NCBI RefSeq assembly: GCF_020886315.1
Contig: NZ_AP025226.1
Location: 1,762,001 to 1,826,000 of the forward strand
Direction of reading: 5' to 3'
DNA length: 64,000 bases
From: Saccharolobus caldissimus
Lineage (GTDB): Archaea > Thermoproteota > Thermoprotei_A > Sulfolobales > Sulfolobaceae
Below are positions 38,736 through 48,391 of the stretch, one piece after another. The notes under the pieces were generated by a model. That model saw nothing but the letters and a program-made list of their open reading frames with translations. It was not told the origin of the DNA and searched no databases. A program made the position numbers and the translations under genes. Numbering within the stretch: the stretch's first letter is position 1; each line of letters opens with the position of its first letter.

Positions 38736-38773
38736 TCGACTGGTGGTCGAAAGTGAGAGAGAGGTTTTTAAAA
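38736..38773 (+). promoter_or_regulatory. arlB promoter with upstream inverted repeat
   Basis: TATA box TTTTTAAAA at 38765-38773; the transcript start is expected near 38796, followed by GGAAGTGAT as a Shine-Dalgarno before the ATG at 38810. Upstream, TCGAC-TGGTG-GTCGA (38736-38750) is a perfect 5-bp inverted repeat with GC content unlike the surroundings. This is where ArnR-type activators would be expected to bind. Confidence 0.5.
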
Positions 38774-38809
38774 GTGAACTAAAACATCAGATTTAGGAAG
38801 TGATAAAAA

Positions 38810-39754
38810 ATGGGCTTAAAAAACGCAATAAAAAAATATAACAAAAAAGTAAAAAGAAAAGGATTAGCAGGATTAGATACAGCAATAATATTAATAGCAT
38901 TTATAATAACTGCATCAGTACTAGCATATGTTGCGATAAATATGGGACTTTTCGTAACCCAAAAAGCTAAATCAACAATAAATAAAGGAGAAGAAACCGC
39001 ATCTACTGCACTAACTCTATCTGGGTCAGTATTATATGCTGTAAATTATCCTACTAATACTAGAAGTTATTGGATATACTTTACTGTATCCCCTAGCTCT
39101 GGAGTATCTAGTGTCGAATTATCTCCTGCTACTACTGCAATATCATTTACAGCATCTTCTCTAGGTATTGCATATTCTAATATATATAAATATACATTAC
39201 TTACTGTATCCCCATCTGAAGTTAACGGGATAGTATATGTAAATGGTCAGTATCTTAATCTAGCAGATCAAGAAACTAGTGGAGGTCAAACCTATGTATA
39301 TTATCCTAATCCATATTATGCCTTACTGGCACTTAATTACACTTTAGGCCAATTATATAAACCTTCTACTTACTCTACCACTAAAGCTAGCACCCCCTTA
39401 TACATTGCTACGAGTACGCAAGTCTCAACACTATTAACAACTATGCCATGGTTAAAAAATGACAACGTATTTTCATTTACATTGAACATAAGCGGACAAT
39501 TAGTAACGTATTATGCATATGTGAATCAGACTTTTGCATTCACATATCCAGTGGCTGGAGATCCATTAATAGGTAGTGCAATAGCGCCTGCAGGGTCAGT
39601 GATAGGTGTTATGTTACTATTTGGTCCAGATCTAGGCAGCCATGTATTTCAATATCAGACCATAACAATACAGATATCCCCTAACATTGGATCACCATTA
39701 ACGTTATCAGAATATGTATATCAGCCTGAAGGAAATGTAACCGTAATAGGATAA
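38810..39754 (+). CDS. arlB: archaellin
   Basis: Filament subunit of the archaellum, 314 residues. Class III signal peptide: the basic leader ends KRKG (Gly18), cut by PibD, followed by the hydrophobic assembly helix LAGLDTAIILIAFIITASVLAYVA. The rest is a Ser/Thr/Tyr-rich beta domain with N-glycosylation sequons. It is first in arlBXGFHIJ and is separated from arlX by T-rich terminator tracts, so it can be expressed much more strongly than the machinery genes. Confidence 0.95.
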   Translation: MGLKNAIKKYNKKVKRKGLAGLDTAIILIAFIITASVLAYVAINMGLFVTQKAKSTINKGEETASTALTLSGSVLYAVNYPTNTRSYWIYFTVSPSSGVSSVELSPATTAISFTASSLGIAYSNIYKYTLLTVSPSEVNGIVYVNGQYLNLADQETSGGQTYVYYPNPYYALLALNYTLGQLYKPSTYSTTKASTPLYIATSTQVSTLLTTMPWLKNDNVFSFTLNISGQLVTYYAYVNQTFAFTYPVAGDPLIGSAIAPAGSVIGVMLLFGPDLGSHVFQYQTITIQISPNIGSPLTLSEYVYQPEGNVTVIG

Positions 39755-39772
39755 AATGATAGAAAGGAATAC

Positions 39773-39797
39773 TTTTTTAAGTAAAATTTCTTTTTTT
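39773..39797 (+). terminator. T-tract terminator after arlB, possibly with arlX promoter
   Basis: Two T-runs (39773-39778 and 39791-39797) follow the arlB stop by 18-40 bp, the usual archaeal termination signal. The same AT-rich stretch (CTTTTTTAAG, TTTTTTTAAT) could serve as a TATA box for a second transcript starting at arlX, as described for S. acidocaldarius. Confidence 0.5.
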
Positions 39798-39822
39798 AAT
39801 AAATGGATAAGAGTGATATAAA

Positions 39823-40575
39823 ATGATAAGCCTTAATCTGTATGAGTTAAAGCAATTGGCAGAGTCTCCACTTTTCATAATACTGGTAAGTATAAGCATA
39901 CCTTTAACTGCATTTTTCATTTTGCTCTTTAAGATAGTATTACCTAGGTATAATAGACAAAAACAGCAACTAGTACAAGTACAGCAGCAGACTCAACAGC
40001 AATCCCAACAAACGCAGAAAAATCAAGAGTTTGAAGAGTTAATTAAGAATCTAATAAATAGAATGGATAAATATCAAAATGACTTAATTAGTACACTACA
40101 TAATTCTATGGAAGATTTAAAACAAATGTTGCAAAGTCTGAATTCGTCAATAGAAGACGCTGTATTATCACTTAAGTCAGCTCAAGCTGACTCAGCTTCA
40201 CCATTTAATACTATAACTGAACAGCAAAAAGTCGAAAGACAAGATAACGAGGGGGATAAAAACTTAAAGGCAGTAGCTGAAATCGTGGGTTCTACTAATA
40301 TTAATCTATCGAGTTTTATAAGAAATTGTGTACTGTTAGAAATTCTAGATTATGATGATAACAAGATAACTTCTTTATATGATCTGGGTTATATATCTGC
40401 TGATGATATGTATATAATAATGAAGATACAATCATATATAAGGGCTAATAACGGTAAAATACGTGCAAAAGACTTAGCATCTATAGCGATGAATGTCGCT
40501 GAGAGTTACTCTTCAGTATCTGCTGAGATGAAGAAGTATTTATTAGTTTTAGAGGGTGTTAAGAGTGGCCAGTGA
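39823..40575 (+). CDS. arlX: archaellum ring protein ArlX
   Basis: 250 residues: one N-terminal membrane helix (LFIILVSISIPLTAFFILLFKIVL), a Gln-rich coiled coil (40-130) and a C-terminal helical domain (VAEIVGSTNINLSSFIRNCV...). ArlX is found only in Crenarchaeota and forms a cytoplasmic ring around the ArlI-ArlJ motor. A GAGTGAT Shine-Dalgarno lies 7 bases upstream of the ATG. It overlaps arlG by 11 bases. Confidence 0.9.
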   Translation: MISLNLYELKQLAESPLFIILVSISIPLTAFFILLFKIVLPRYNRQKQQLVQVQQQTQQQSQQTQKNQEFEELIKNLINRMDKYQNDLISTLHNSMEDLKQMLQSLNSSIEDAVLSLKSAQADSASPFNTITEQQKVERQDNEGDKNLKAVAEIVGSTNINLSSFIRNCVLLEILDYDDNKITSLYDLGYISADDMYIIMKIQSYIRANNGKIRAKDLASIAMNVAESYSSVSAEMKKYLLVLEGVKSGQ

Positions 40576-41029
40576 GGTAGTTAGTGAGGCCATAATGTTA
40601 ATAGTATCAATTACCTTAATTGGAGTACTAGTTGGTGTTGTTTTTTCTGTGGTATCGTCTATTTCAACAAGTATGGCATCTTATGCTACGTTACAATCAC
40701 AAAAGTTACTTACAGATCTTCAAATAGATTATGCTACAAACACAAGTCCTACCACTGTAGTAGTATACTTGCAAAATATCGGAGAAGTTACCGTATTTAA
40801 TCTTCAAAACTCAGTATTATACTTCGGACCTCAAGGTAATATGCAACAAATTGGATATAATACTGGAACACCTCCTTACTGGACAATAAGCACTAACGTA
40901 CTAAATCCAGGATCTGTGGCCAAAATTACAATTTATTTATCGTCACCTTTAACTTCAACACAATATTATACAATAGAGTTTGTAACATCTAATGGATATT
41001 CTGTAAGTTATACATTTGGGGTGAGTTAA
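40565..41029 (+). CDS. arlG: archaellum stator protein ArlG
   Basis: 154 residues from GTG 40565 (MASEVVSEAIMLIVSITLIGVLVGVVF): an N-terminal membrane helix and a periplasmic immunoglobulin-like beta domain (TTVVVYLQNIGEVTVFNL). ArlG forms a filament capped by ArlF and connects the motor to the S-layer. The longer frame from 40556 is less likely: AGGGTG lies at the right distance from 40565, and known ArlG proteins begin this way. Confidence 0.9.
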   Translation: MASEVVSEAIMLIVSITLIGVLVGVVFSVVSSISTSMASYATLQSQKLLTDLQIDYATNTSPTTVVVYLQNIGEVTVFNLQNSVLYFGPQGNMQQIGYNTGTPPYWTISTNVLNPGSVAKITIYLSSPLTSTQYYTIEFVTSNGYSVSYTFGVS

Positions 41030-41030
41030 T

Positions 41031-41519
41031 ATGGGAGTCTCACAAGTAGTAGCATATGCCTTAATAATTTTTATATCAATTTCATTAGGTCTTATTGTTC
41101 TAGGAACTTATATTAGGAGCCAACAAATTTTAACGTATGCATACGAGATAAAACAAGTTAATCAACTAAATCAGCTAGATACTAGGATATTTATAAAAAA
41201 TATATATCTCTCAGGTAATCTACTTTACGTCACGATAACTAATAACGGCACCACATCCTTATATGAATTCAATAATTTCGCAGTGATAATTAAATATTAT
41301 GCAAACATTAGTAATATATCTACGCTTATAGTGTCACAATATAACTATTCTAAAACCATAGGCCCCTATGAGTGGACTACAAGTTCAATAATCATTAATC
41401 CAAGTTCAAGCGGAGTGTTAGTTATAGAATTGCCGTATAAACCGTATCCTAATACTCAAGCTACAGTTGTCATTGCTACAAATTACGGTCCAGAAGCTAT
41501 ATGGAGGGGTGTTCTATGA
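41031..41519 (+). CDS. arlF: archaellum stator protein ArlF
   Basis: 162 residues: N-terminal membrane helix (VVAYALIIFISISLGLIVLGTYI), then a beta-sandwich periplasmic domain (LLYVTITNNGTTSLYEFNNF). ArlF binds S-layer protein and anchors the rotating machine. It starts 1 base after arlG and overlaps arlH by ATGA, so it is translationally coupled. Confidence 0.9.
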   Translation: MGVSQVVAYALIIFISISLGLIVLGTYIRSQQILTYAYEIKQVNQLNQLDTRIFIKNIYLSGNLLYVTITNNGTTSLYEFNNFAVIIKYYANISNISTLIVSQYNYSKTIGPYEWTTSSIIINPSSSGVLVIELPYKPYPNTQATVVIATNYGPEAIWRGVL

Positions 41520-42205
41520 TAATTAAGACTGGGAATGAGGATCTAGATAGGAGATTAACGGGAATTCCGTTTCCAGCATTAGTTATGATAGAGGGGGATC
41601 ACGGAACTGGCAAAAGCGTTTTATCTGCACAAATAGCTTACGGCTTGCTTTTGTCTAATAAAAAGGGTTACGTCATAACTACTGAGCAGACTACTAAGGA
41701 TTATTTAAAGAAAATGAAAGATATAAAAATTAATCTGATCCAGTTCTTTATAAAGGGTTTACTTGGAATTGCACCATTAAATACTAATAGATTTAATTGG
41801 AATTCAATTCTTGCAAATAGAATCTTGGAGATCATCATAGATTTCATAAAAAGAAAGAAAAATTTAGAATTCCTTATAATAGATAGCTTGTCAATAGTAG
41901 CAACTTTCGCTGAGGAAAGACAGATTTTGCAGTTCATGAAGGATGCCAGAGTCTTAGTGGATCTAGGTAAACTTATACTTTTTACTATTCATCCTGACGT
42001 ATTTAATGAGGAATTAAAGAGTAGAATTACAAGTATTGTAGACGTTTATTTTAAATTATCTGCAACAAGCATAGGAGGTAGAAGGGTTAAGGTTTTAGAA
42101 AGGGTTAAGACTATAGGAGGGATTCAAGGTTCTGATACCATCTCATTTGATGTTGACCCAGCTTTAGGAATTAAGGTCGTACCTTTATCCCTATCGAGGG
42201 CTTAA
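41516..42205 (+). CDS. arlH: archaellum RecA/KaiC-like regulator ArlH
   Basis: 229 residues from ATG 41516, preceded by GGAGGGGTG. RecA-type fold with Walker [10 protein letters not shown] (about 28-36) and Walker B-like [10 protein letters not shown]. ArlH binds ATP without strong turnover and docks on ArlI inside the ArlX ring; its autophosphorylation state controls assembly. It is followed 2 bases later by arlI. Confidence 0.93.
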   Translation: MIIKTGNEDLDRRLTGIPFPALVMIEGDHGTGKSVLSAQIAYGLLLSNKKGYVITTEQTTKDYLKKMKDIKINLIQFFIKGLLGIAPLNTNRFNWNSILANRILEIIIDFIKRKKNLEFLIIDSLSIVATFAEERQILQFMKDARVLVDLGKLILFTIHPDVFNEELKSRITSIVDVYFKLSATSIGGRRVKVLERVKTIGGIQGSDTISFDVDPALGIKVVPLSLSRA

Positions 42206-42207
42206 AA

Positions 42208-43749
42208 ATGAGCTTTATAGATGATTATATCTCAAAATTGTCAGAAAAACCAATTTTTGTAGATAATCCTAACACCTTAAAAGGAAATAGGAATTATAAT
42301 GCAATTTATAAAGTTGATGAATATATTTACATCCATGTTCAAAGCGTGAAATCTGAAGATGGATACAACCAGTATACAGTTATAGAACCTCCTAGACCTA
42401 AGCCAGATGAAATGGAAGAAATAGAAGAGAAGTTTGCTAAAGCTATTGGAGATATAGAACCCCCAGAGAAAATTGAAGAAAAAGAAAAATTAATGAGAAA
42501 AACTCTAGAAAAAATATTGTCTAAAATTAAGTTATCGGTAGCTAAGGAGTACGCAATCTATCACTTCATAAGGGACAAGTTATATTCAAGCGTATTAGAA
42601 CCATTAATAAGGGATCCTTATATCGAGGATATCTCAATACCAGGATTAGGACATGTATATATAGTTCATAAGGTCTTCGGACCCATGAGAACGTCAATTA
42701 AAATAGAGAGAGAGGACGAATTAGACGATTTAATTATCTCTTTAAGTGAGAAAACGTATAGACCTGTATCCCATAATAGGCCAATTGTGGATGCTAGTCT
42801 TCCTGACGGTTCAAGAGTAAATTTTGTCTATGGTATAGATATAAGTAGAAGAGGGTCAAACTTAACTATAAGAAAATTCAATAAAGTACCCATTAGCGTA
42901 ACTCAATTAATAGCCTTTGGTACATTATCTTCTCTCTTAGCTGCATATATATGGATGATGTTAGATGAAGGCATGAATTTATTTGTATGTGGAGAAACTG
43001 CATCTGGAAAGACTACCACACTTAACGCGATTACTGCGTTTATCCCACCTAATCTAAAGATAGTTACAATAGAGGATACTCCAGAGTTAACTGTACCTCA
43101 CTCTAATTGGGTAGCTGAGGTGACTAGGGAAACAGGAGGTGAAGGGACTATAAAATTGTTTGATCTTCTTAAGGCGGCCTTAAGACAAAGGCCTAATTAT
43201 ATATTAGTAGGAGAAATAAGAGATAAAGAAGGAAACGTTGCATTTCAAGCTATGCAAACTGGACATTCCGTTATGGCGACTTTTCACGCAGCTAATATAA
43301 GAACTTTAGTTCAAAGATTAACTGGATATCCTATAGAAGTTCCTAAAAGCTATATTAATAACTTAAATATAGCTTTATTTCAAACAGCGCTCTATGATAA
43401 AAGAGGTAACCTAATAAGAAGAGTCATAGAAGTAGATGAGATTATAGATATAGATCCAATAACAAATGATGTAGTGTATATTCCCGCATTCACCTATGAC
43501 CCAGTTGAGGATAAGATAATTTTCGCAGGTAGAGGAACTTCTTACTTAATTGAGAATAAGGTAGCAATTAGAAGAGGTATAGATAGGAAAAATATAGGAA
43601 TTTTATATGATGAGCTAAATTTAAGAAGCGAATTCCTCAAGCTTTTAGTCGAGAAGAAAGTATTTAATTATTTTGACGTATGGGCATATATTCTTAAGGC
43701 TAGACAATTAGGTTTAGAGGAGGCTATTAGATATGTTAGGACTAACTAA
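42208..43749 (+). CDS. arlI: archaellum motor ATPase ArlI
   Basis: 513 residues, type II/IV secretion ATPase family. Walker A is [10 protein letters not shown] (about 261-270), Asp box TIEDTPEL, Walker [12 protein letters not shown], His box [11 protein letters not shown]. The hexamer drives both filament assembly and rotation with ArlJ. The N-terminal 60 residues contain the crenarchaeal extension needed for motility. It overlaps arlJ by 17 bases. Confidence 0.96.
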   Translation: MSFIDDYISKLSEKPIFVDNPNTLKGNRNYNAIYKVDEYIYIHVQSVKSEDGYNQYTVIEPPRPKPDEMEEIEEKFAKAIGDIEPPEKIEEKEKLMRKTLEKILSKIKLSVAKEYAIYHFIRDKLYSSVLEPLIRDPYIEDISIPGLGHVYIVHKVFGPMRTSIKIEREDELDDLIISLSEKTYRPVSHNRPIVDASLPDGSRVNFVYGIDISRRGSNLTIRKFNKVPISVTQLIAFGTLSSLLAAYIWMMLDEGMNLFVCGETASGKTTTLNAITAFIPPNLKIVTIEDTPELTVPHSNWVAEVTRETGGEGTIKLFDLLKAALRQRPNYILVGEIRDKEGNVAFQAMQTGHSVMATFHAANIRTLVQRLTGYPIEVPKSYINNLNIALFQTALYDKRGNLIRRVIEVDEIIDIDPITNDVVYIPAFTYDPVEDKIIFAGRGTSYLIENKVAIRRGIDRKNIGILYDELNLRSEFLKLLVEKKVFNYFDVWAYILKARQLGLEEAIRYVRTN

Positions 43750-45154
43750 TAGAAGAAATGAAATAGATTCGAAATATATATTTATGATAGCATTTATGCT
43801 AGCGTTATTTTCCTCTGGTGTTCCACCAGAAATTGTAATATTGCATTTAGCTAAAGAAGATTCGTTTGAACCTTATGCTAAAGTTGCAAAGAAAATTAAG
43901 AATTTAATATCTGGGTATAGATATAAGTTCTCATCTGCTATATCTTATACTGTAAGGAATTTAAACATAAAATATCTTAAAGAATTTTTAATTAGACTAT
44001 CCCAGGCTGTAACTTTTGGAGATGACATGATAGAGTTCTTATCTAGAGAAATAGATTTTTCGCTTTCTGAATATAATGCATCTTCTGCAAGGCTTATAGA
44101 ATCTATGAATAATTTTCTCACAGTTTATGCTACTTTAAATAGCTCCCTAACCTTTCTAATAGCTGACATAACAATATTATCCTTAATTTATAATGGTGGA
44201 ATCCAGTTAATAAGTCAACTTACAGTTTTATCTATTACTCTGCTCGGAAATCTGACCTTAGTAATGTATTTACTATATAAACCAGAAAATTATATGAGAT
44301 ATAATATTATAGATAAACTAATTTTAACGTTGCTAATAATATTCTCTATTATATTTGTTACCACCTATACGTCTTACATAACGTTAATAATTATTGGTAT
44401 TATTCTCACAATAATAGGATTTAGATATAGAATGTTTGAAAATAAAATTAACAATATAGAAAGATATTTTCTACTATTTGTTAGATACTTTTCAAGAAAT
44501 TACGCAATAGTTAGCAACCTTAAAGAGTCCTTAATGGCAGTATTAAGGGGAGATTTGGGTGATGCAAAACCGCTAGTTAAAAAGGCAATAAATAGATTAG
44601 TCATGGGTGTAAATAAAGAAAAAGTATTCAGATTAATGGGAGAAGAAAGCAAAAGTGTACTAGTAACAATGCTAAGTAAAGTATTATACGAAACAATTAG
44701 TATGGGCGGGAATATTTTAGTTGTTGGAGAGATACTTAGTAAAATTGGAGATTCTATTTTAAATATAAGGGCTAGAAAAGAGCAAAATGGAAGAGCATTT
44801 GAAACTTCAATATATGCCTTACAAACAGCTTCTTCTGGAGTTTCAGCTGCTTTGATATCAATAGTAGGTATGTTAAATACAATATTTTCAGTACAAAATG
44901 TTTCCACAGTGTTTAGTTTCTCTCAAGTTAATATAGATTTAATATCAAGAATATTTTTAATTATATTATTCACTTTAAGCTTTGCGAATGGAATAGCAAT
45001 TACCTTAGCCTACGGAAGATCACTTTACGTTAGCTTATATTTTATCGGAATATTACTAATATTTAGTGCAATAACATATCATATAGTCCTTATACTTACA
45101 GGTAACATATTTAAGGCCTTGTCATCTCCTTCTGGAATATTACAGTTGCCTTGA
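43733..45154 (+). CDS. arlJ: archaellum polytopic platform protein ArlJ
   Basis: 473 residues with about nine membrane helices in two groups and two cytoplasmic helical domains (about 20-125 and 250-365), the layout of TadC/GspF-type platform proteins. It supports ArlI on the cytoplasmic face. It is the last gene of the operon, so the Sulfolobales set arlB-X-G-F-H-I-J is complete and no gene is broken; motility is expected. Confidence 0.93.
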   Translation: MLGLTNRRNEIDSKYIFMIAFMLALFSSGVPPEIVILHLAKEDSFEPYAKVAKKIKNLISGYRYKFSSAISYTVRNLNIKYLKEFLIRLSQAVTFGDDMIEFLSREIDFSLSEYNASSARLIESMNNFLTVYATLNSSLTFLIADITILSLIYNGGIQLISQLTVLSITLLGNLTLVMYLLYKPENYMRYNIIDKLILTLLIIFSIIFVTTYTSYITLIIIGIILTIIGFRYRMFENKINNIERYFLLFVRYFSRNYAIVSNLKESLMAVLRGDLGDAKPLVKKAINRLVMGVNKEKVFRLMGEESKSVLVTMLSKVLYETISMGGNILVVGEILSKIGDSILNIRARKEQNGRAFETSIYALQTASSGVSAALISIVGMLNTIFSVQNVSTVFSFSQVNIDLISRIFLIILFTLSFANGIAITLAYGRSLYVSLYFIGILLIFSAITYHIVLILTGNIFKALSSPSGILQLP

Positions 45155-45337
45155 TGAATCGGTATTAACCATTATTTAATCCACATTAATATTACCAAAA
45201 TTTATAGCAGATATGTTTAAAAGAAAGTTAATGAGCATTTTCTTTAATCTCATTTTGTACAACAAAAGATATAGTGAACATAAATATACTAAGAATTATT
45301 AATTATACTATAGACATTATCATGTTATGTTCTTTTA

Positions 45338-45357
45338 TTTCAAGTAATTACTTGAAA
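45338..45357. promoter_or_regulatory. 20-bp perfect palindrome between arlJ and MBL hydrolase
   Basis: TTTCAAGTAA followed directly by its exact complement TTACTTGAAA. As RNA it could form an 8-bp stem with an AATT loop. It lies where the arl operon and the minus-strand hydrolase gene end, so it may help terminate both, or be a dimer-binding site. No gene is seen in the 255 bp around it. Confidence 0.4.
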
Positions 45358-45409
45358 CTTTAAGATCGAAATAACTTAGTTTTTACAGTTTATTGAGAAT
45401 TATAAGAAT

Positions 45410-46222
45410 TTATCTAATCTTTCTAAATACCAAACCCTTTGATGAGACTCTATATTCCACGTTCTCTAATCCAAATAAAATAGATTTCACTACCATTGAG
45501 TTTAGTAAAATGTTAGCAGGAGTAGCATTTGGCTTTAATTTTAAGATTATTTCTTCAACGGTAAGTTCATTAGATGATATAAAGTCTAATATTTTATTAA
45601 TTATCTTCTTTGAATAAAATATATTATATTCTAATAACGAGATCATTTTATTTTTATTATAAATTGGACCATGACTTATGATTATATTATCAACACCCTT
45701 AACTAAATCCTTTAATTTTTCTAAAGTCTCAAGCGAAGTCCAAAAGTCCGTATAAAATGGTACTGAAAAATTCTCCAATACTTTATCTCCGAAAAATGCA
45801 TCGCCAGCATAAAGTATATTATCAATTATATAGCCAGTATGACCCGGCGTATGACCTGGCAATTTAACTGTTTCTACTTCTGGAATTCGAATAGATAAAT
45901 CTATATTTTCTAAGTTCTCTTTCACGTAATCAAAAGTAAAAATTGAGGAGTCTTTAGAACTACAACCATAAATCATAGCTCTCCTACCCATTAAGGTTAT
46001 TGACCAATAATCTTCAAGTGGAAGGTATCTTATCTTAGCATTTCTATCTAAGAGACCTGCTATATGATCAGCATGGCCATGAGTAGCTAATTGAACCTCA
46101 GCACTTATATTTAAAGTAGAATTTTTACCACCTTGATCTATTACAATTCTATTATCATAAATCAAAGTATTTGGACTTCCAGTTATTACTGAAACGTTTT
46201 TTGTAAGTTTTATAATAGGCAT
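45410..46222 (-). CDS. MBL-fold metallo-hydrolase
   Basis: 270 residues: metal ligands in THGHADHIAG (HxHxDH), GHTPGHTGYI, GDAFFGD and ISHGP, the full metallo-beta-lactamase set for two metals. A C-terminal helical extension (EEIILKLKPNATPANILLNS) resembles the winged-helix tail of glyoxalase II/LACTB2-like enzymes. Likely a cytoplasmic thioesterase or other hydrolase; substrate unknown. Monocistronic. Confidence 0.88.
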   Translation of the reverse strand: MPIIKLTKNVSVITGSPNTLIYDNRIVIDQGGKNSTLNISAEVQLATHGHADHIAGLLDRNAKIRYLPLEDYWSITLMGRRAMIYGCSSKDSSIFTFDYVKENLENIDLSIRIPEVETVKLPGHTPGHTGYIIDNILYAGDAFFGDKVLENFSVPFYTDFWTSLETLEKLKDLVKGVDNIIISHGPIYNKNKMISLLEYNIFYSKKIINKILDFISSNELTVEEIILKLKPNATPANILLNSMVVKSILFGLENVEYRVSSKGLVFRKIR

Positions 46223-46280
46223 ACTTAATTTTTATAGAACCCTTTAATTTAAGTAATTATCCAAAAAGGACATAGCACAA

Positions 46281-46491
46281 ATATTAGGGCTGTAACGCTT
46301 AGTTTATTTTAACTTGCCATGTAGAAGAAAGCCCTAGAGTGAACCCGAGGAGCAATGTGGGGGAAGATGGGTTCGATGAGGCTCCCCATGTCCTAGAAGT
46401 TAGTTAGTCCCGTAAACGGCAGGGGAAGAAAAAAGGGTATGAAGACGAGGGTTAATATGAAATCCTATGAAAGTCCGACCCCTACATTATG
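46281..46491 (+). mobile_element. IS200/IS605-type remnant: TnpB C-terminal tail and omega-RNA-like right end
   Basis: A GC-richer, structured island in AT-rich DNA. A frame ending at TAG 46405-46407 reads ILTCHVEESPRVNPRSN then VGEDGFDEAPHVLEVS, like the tail of a Sulfolobus TnpB; the rest of tnpB is missing. Complementary pairs interlace: GAACCC (46341) with GGGTTC (46369), and GGAGC (46349) with GCTCC (46380), a pseudoknot layout; CCGT-AA-ACGG forms a small hairpin at 46409-46418. TAGGGCT (46284) and AGCCCTA (46330) are inverted repeats. TnpB omega-RNAs overlap the tnpB 3' end and right end like this. No other bases of tnpB were found. Confidence 0.45.
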
Positions 46492-46609
46492 ACTATAAAA
46501 AACCTACTACTCAGGTTATAATGCTGTTAGTACAAATTAAAAAACATTTACAATACAAATAATTTTAAAGTATATTCTACTGAAAAGGTTAATAGCTACA
46601 TTACATATA

Positions 46610-47653
46610 ATGAATATCATGGTAACATTAAAACCAATGATTATGGGTAATCTAAGGAGAGCACTTTTAGGATTAGGGACTAAGAAATTACCTTTAATTG
46701 CTGGTCATAAGTTATTGTACACTTGTAATCTTAGATGCAAAATGTGCCCTTTCTGGAGAAGGAAGGATGAGAAATTACTATCCTTAGAGGAAGAGGTACT
46801 GATGCTAAAATCTTTAGAGCGAGCAGGAGTTCTATTTATGGGATTTGAAGGAGGTGAACCATTATTAAGGAAAGATTTAGAGCAAATATTAGAGGAATCC
46901 CATAAGAGGTTTTATACATCTTTAGTCACTAACGGATGGTTATTAAAAGAAAAAGTTAGGAGGATAAGTGAATATTTAGAATACTTATTTGTATCTATTG
47001 ATGGAATAGGTGAAGTTCACGATAAGATAAGAGGCGTTGCCGGATCATTTGAAAGGGCAATAGAGGGAATTAAAGAGGCACGAAAATATTTACTTGTTTC
47101 CATAAGTTTTACAATAACTAAAGAAAATTTAGACCAAGTAAGAGACGTAATAGAATTAGCAAAAAAATTAAATGTTAACATTAGTATTCAGATTGAGTAC
47201 GATTATTCTACTGCAGAGAAATTAAGTCCAGATAGAAGAAGACTTTACGATGTGCTTAATTTAATTATAGAAATGAAAAAGAAGGGTTATCCGATAATTG
47301 AATCTATAGATTACTTTAAGGCGATAATTAACTCATGGTATAACGGAATATCATGGAAATGTAAGCCTTGGCTTACGATAAATATTGATCCTCAAGGTAG
47401 GATAGTATTACCATGTTACGTGTTAAACGAGTATAACGGTACCCAGCGAGTATGGGAAGTTGATATAGTAAAATTATGGAACAATTATCCTTGGGAAGAA
47501 TATGAAAGGTGTAATAAATGTGCATTAGCGTGTTATCTAGAGCCATCTTTATTCTCCTGGTTTAAACCAGATATGGTAAGAGAAAAGATAATAAATAATA
47601 TGGTCAGTTATATTTATAATATGATACCTGTAAAATTTTTATTTCCTAAATAA
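46610..47653 (+). CDS. radical SAM protein (SPASM/HpnH-like)
   Basis: 347 residues. The 4Fe-4S/SAM motif CNLRCKMC gives CxxxCxxC at Cys39, 43 and 46, followed by GFEGGEPLLRKDLE (GGE motif) and SIDGIGEVHDKIRG. A C-terminal cysteine set (WKCKPW, VLPCYVL, CNKCALACYLEP) suggests an auxiliary cluster of SPASM type. The reaction is unknown; lipid or cofactor modification is a reasonable guess. It stands alone downstream of the IS605-like remnant. Confidence 0.85.
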   Translation: MNIMVTLKPMIMGNLRRALLGLGTKKLPLIAGHKLLYTCNLRCKMCPFWRRKDEKLLSLEEEVLMLKSLERAGVLFMGFEGGEPLLRKDLEQILEESHKRFYTSLVTNGWLLKEKVRRISEYLEYLFVSIDGIGEVHDKIRGVAGSFERAIEGIKEARKYLLVSISFTITKENLDQVRDVIELAKKLNVNISIQIEYDYSTAEKLSPDRRRLYDVLNLIIEMKKKGYPIIESIDYFKAIINSWYNGISWKCKPWLTINIDPQGRIVLPCYVLNEYNGTQRVWEVDIVKLWNNYPWEEYERCNKCALACYLEPSLFSWFKPDMVREKIINNMVSYIYNMIPVKFLFPK

Positions 47654-47668
47654 GAGTATAATATATAA

Positions 47669-47830
47669 ATGTTCTGCTATAAATTAATACTGATTGATGA
47701 AAGGTATTTCATGTATGTTTACGATAAAGACAAGGTAATAGGAATGATACCTTTAGATAAAAATCATTTAACGTCGTTAAGTAAGGCAAAGGAGTACGAG
47801 GAGAGATTCGGATGGAAAAAGTGTGATTAA
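47669..47830 (+). CDS. small protein, 53 residues, after the radical SAM gene
   Basis: [21 protein letters not shown] then [13 protein letters not shown] and [19 protein letters not shown] balanced mix of strands and charged residues, a start 15 bp after the radical SAM stop, and a clean end overlapping the macrodomain gene by 4 bases tail to tail all suggest a real gene. Two cysteines frame the chain. It could be a substrate or partner of the radical SAM enzyme, by position only. Confidence 0.55.
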   Translation: MFCYKLILIDERYFMYVYDKDKVIGMIPLDKNHLTSLSKAKEYEERFGWKKCD

Positions 47831-48354
47831 AGGTTCTCATCGAAGATCCTTTTGAAAATTTGGTAAGCCTCATTCGAATATAGGACTACTATTACTTTTT
47901 TAATACTTTTAGGTTTATACGATTTTATAACATTAACCATTATAGATGCGCATATCTCATAAGGATAACCAAAGATTCCAGTTGAGATAGCGGGTAGAGC
48001 TATACTCGAAAGATTTAATTCGTCTGCTTTTTCTAAAGCTTTTCTTATTGCAGATTCTAACTTATCATCCCCTTCTATTCCATATCTAGGACCAACTGCA
48101 TGAATAATGTATTTGGCCTTTAACTTACCTGCACTAGTTACAGCTACTTCACCAACTGGTACTGGACCATATTTATTTACATACTCATCACTTTCTTTTT
48201 GAATTATGTATCCGCCTTTCTTTACTATGGCATAAGCTACACCACCACCATGTTTTAAGTAAGAGTTTGCAGCATTTACTATTGCATCTGCCTCAATTTC
48301 TGTAATATCGCCTTGTATTAATTCTACACTTAAACCGTTTTTTAACTTATACAT
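47827..48354 (-). CDS. macrodomain protein (ADP-ribose binding/hydrolase)
   Basis: 175 residues, a single macro domain like Archaeoglobus AF1521: [21 protein letters not shown] binds the ribose-phosphate, and [13 protein letters not shown] is the second loop. Such proteins remove ADP-ribose from proteins or hydrolyse ADP-ribose-1''-phosphate and O-acetyl-ADP-ribose. Monocistronic, divergent from an MFS gene with a 37-bp spacer. Confidence 0.93.
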   Translation of the reverse strand: MYKLKNGLSVELIQGDITEIEADAIVNAANSYLKHGGGVAYAIVKKGGYIIQKESDEYVNKYGPVPVGEVAVTSAGKLKAKYIIHAVGPRYGIEGDDKLESAIRKALEKADELNLSSIALPAISTGIFGYPYEICASIMVNVIKSYKPKSIKKVIVVLYSNEAYQIFKRIFDENL

Positions 48355-48391
48355 ATATAATATTAATATCTCTCATACCTAAATAGACTTC

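Noticed and set aside
45150-45200. C/D sRNA at the arlJ stop (TTGATGA)
   Set aside because: No D or D' CTGA box at a suitable distance downstream.
45393-45617. 74-codon plus-strand frame overlapping the MBL hydrolase end
   Set aside because: Antisense to a well-supported gene and without its own start signals.
47680-47710. CTGA-TTGATGA pair as internal D'-C' boxes of an sRNA
   Set aside because: No upstream C box or downstream D box; the sequence is explained by the 53-residue gene.
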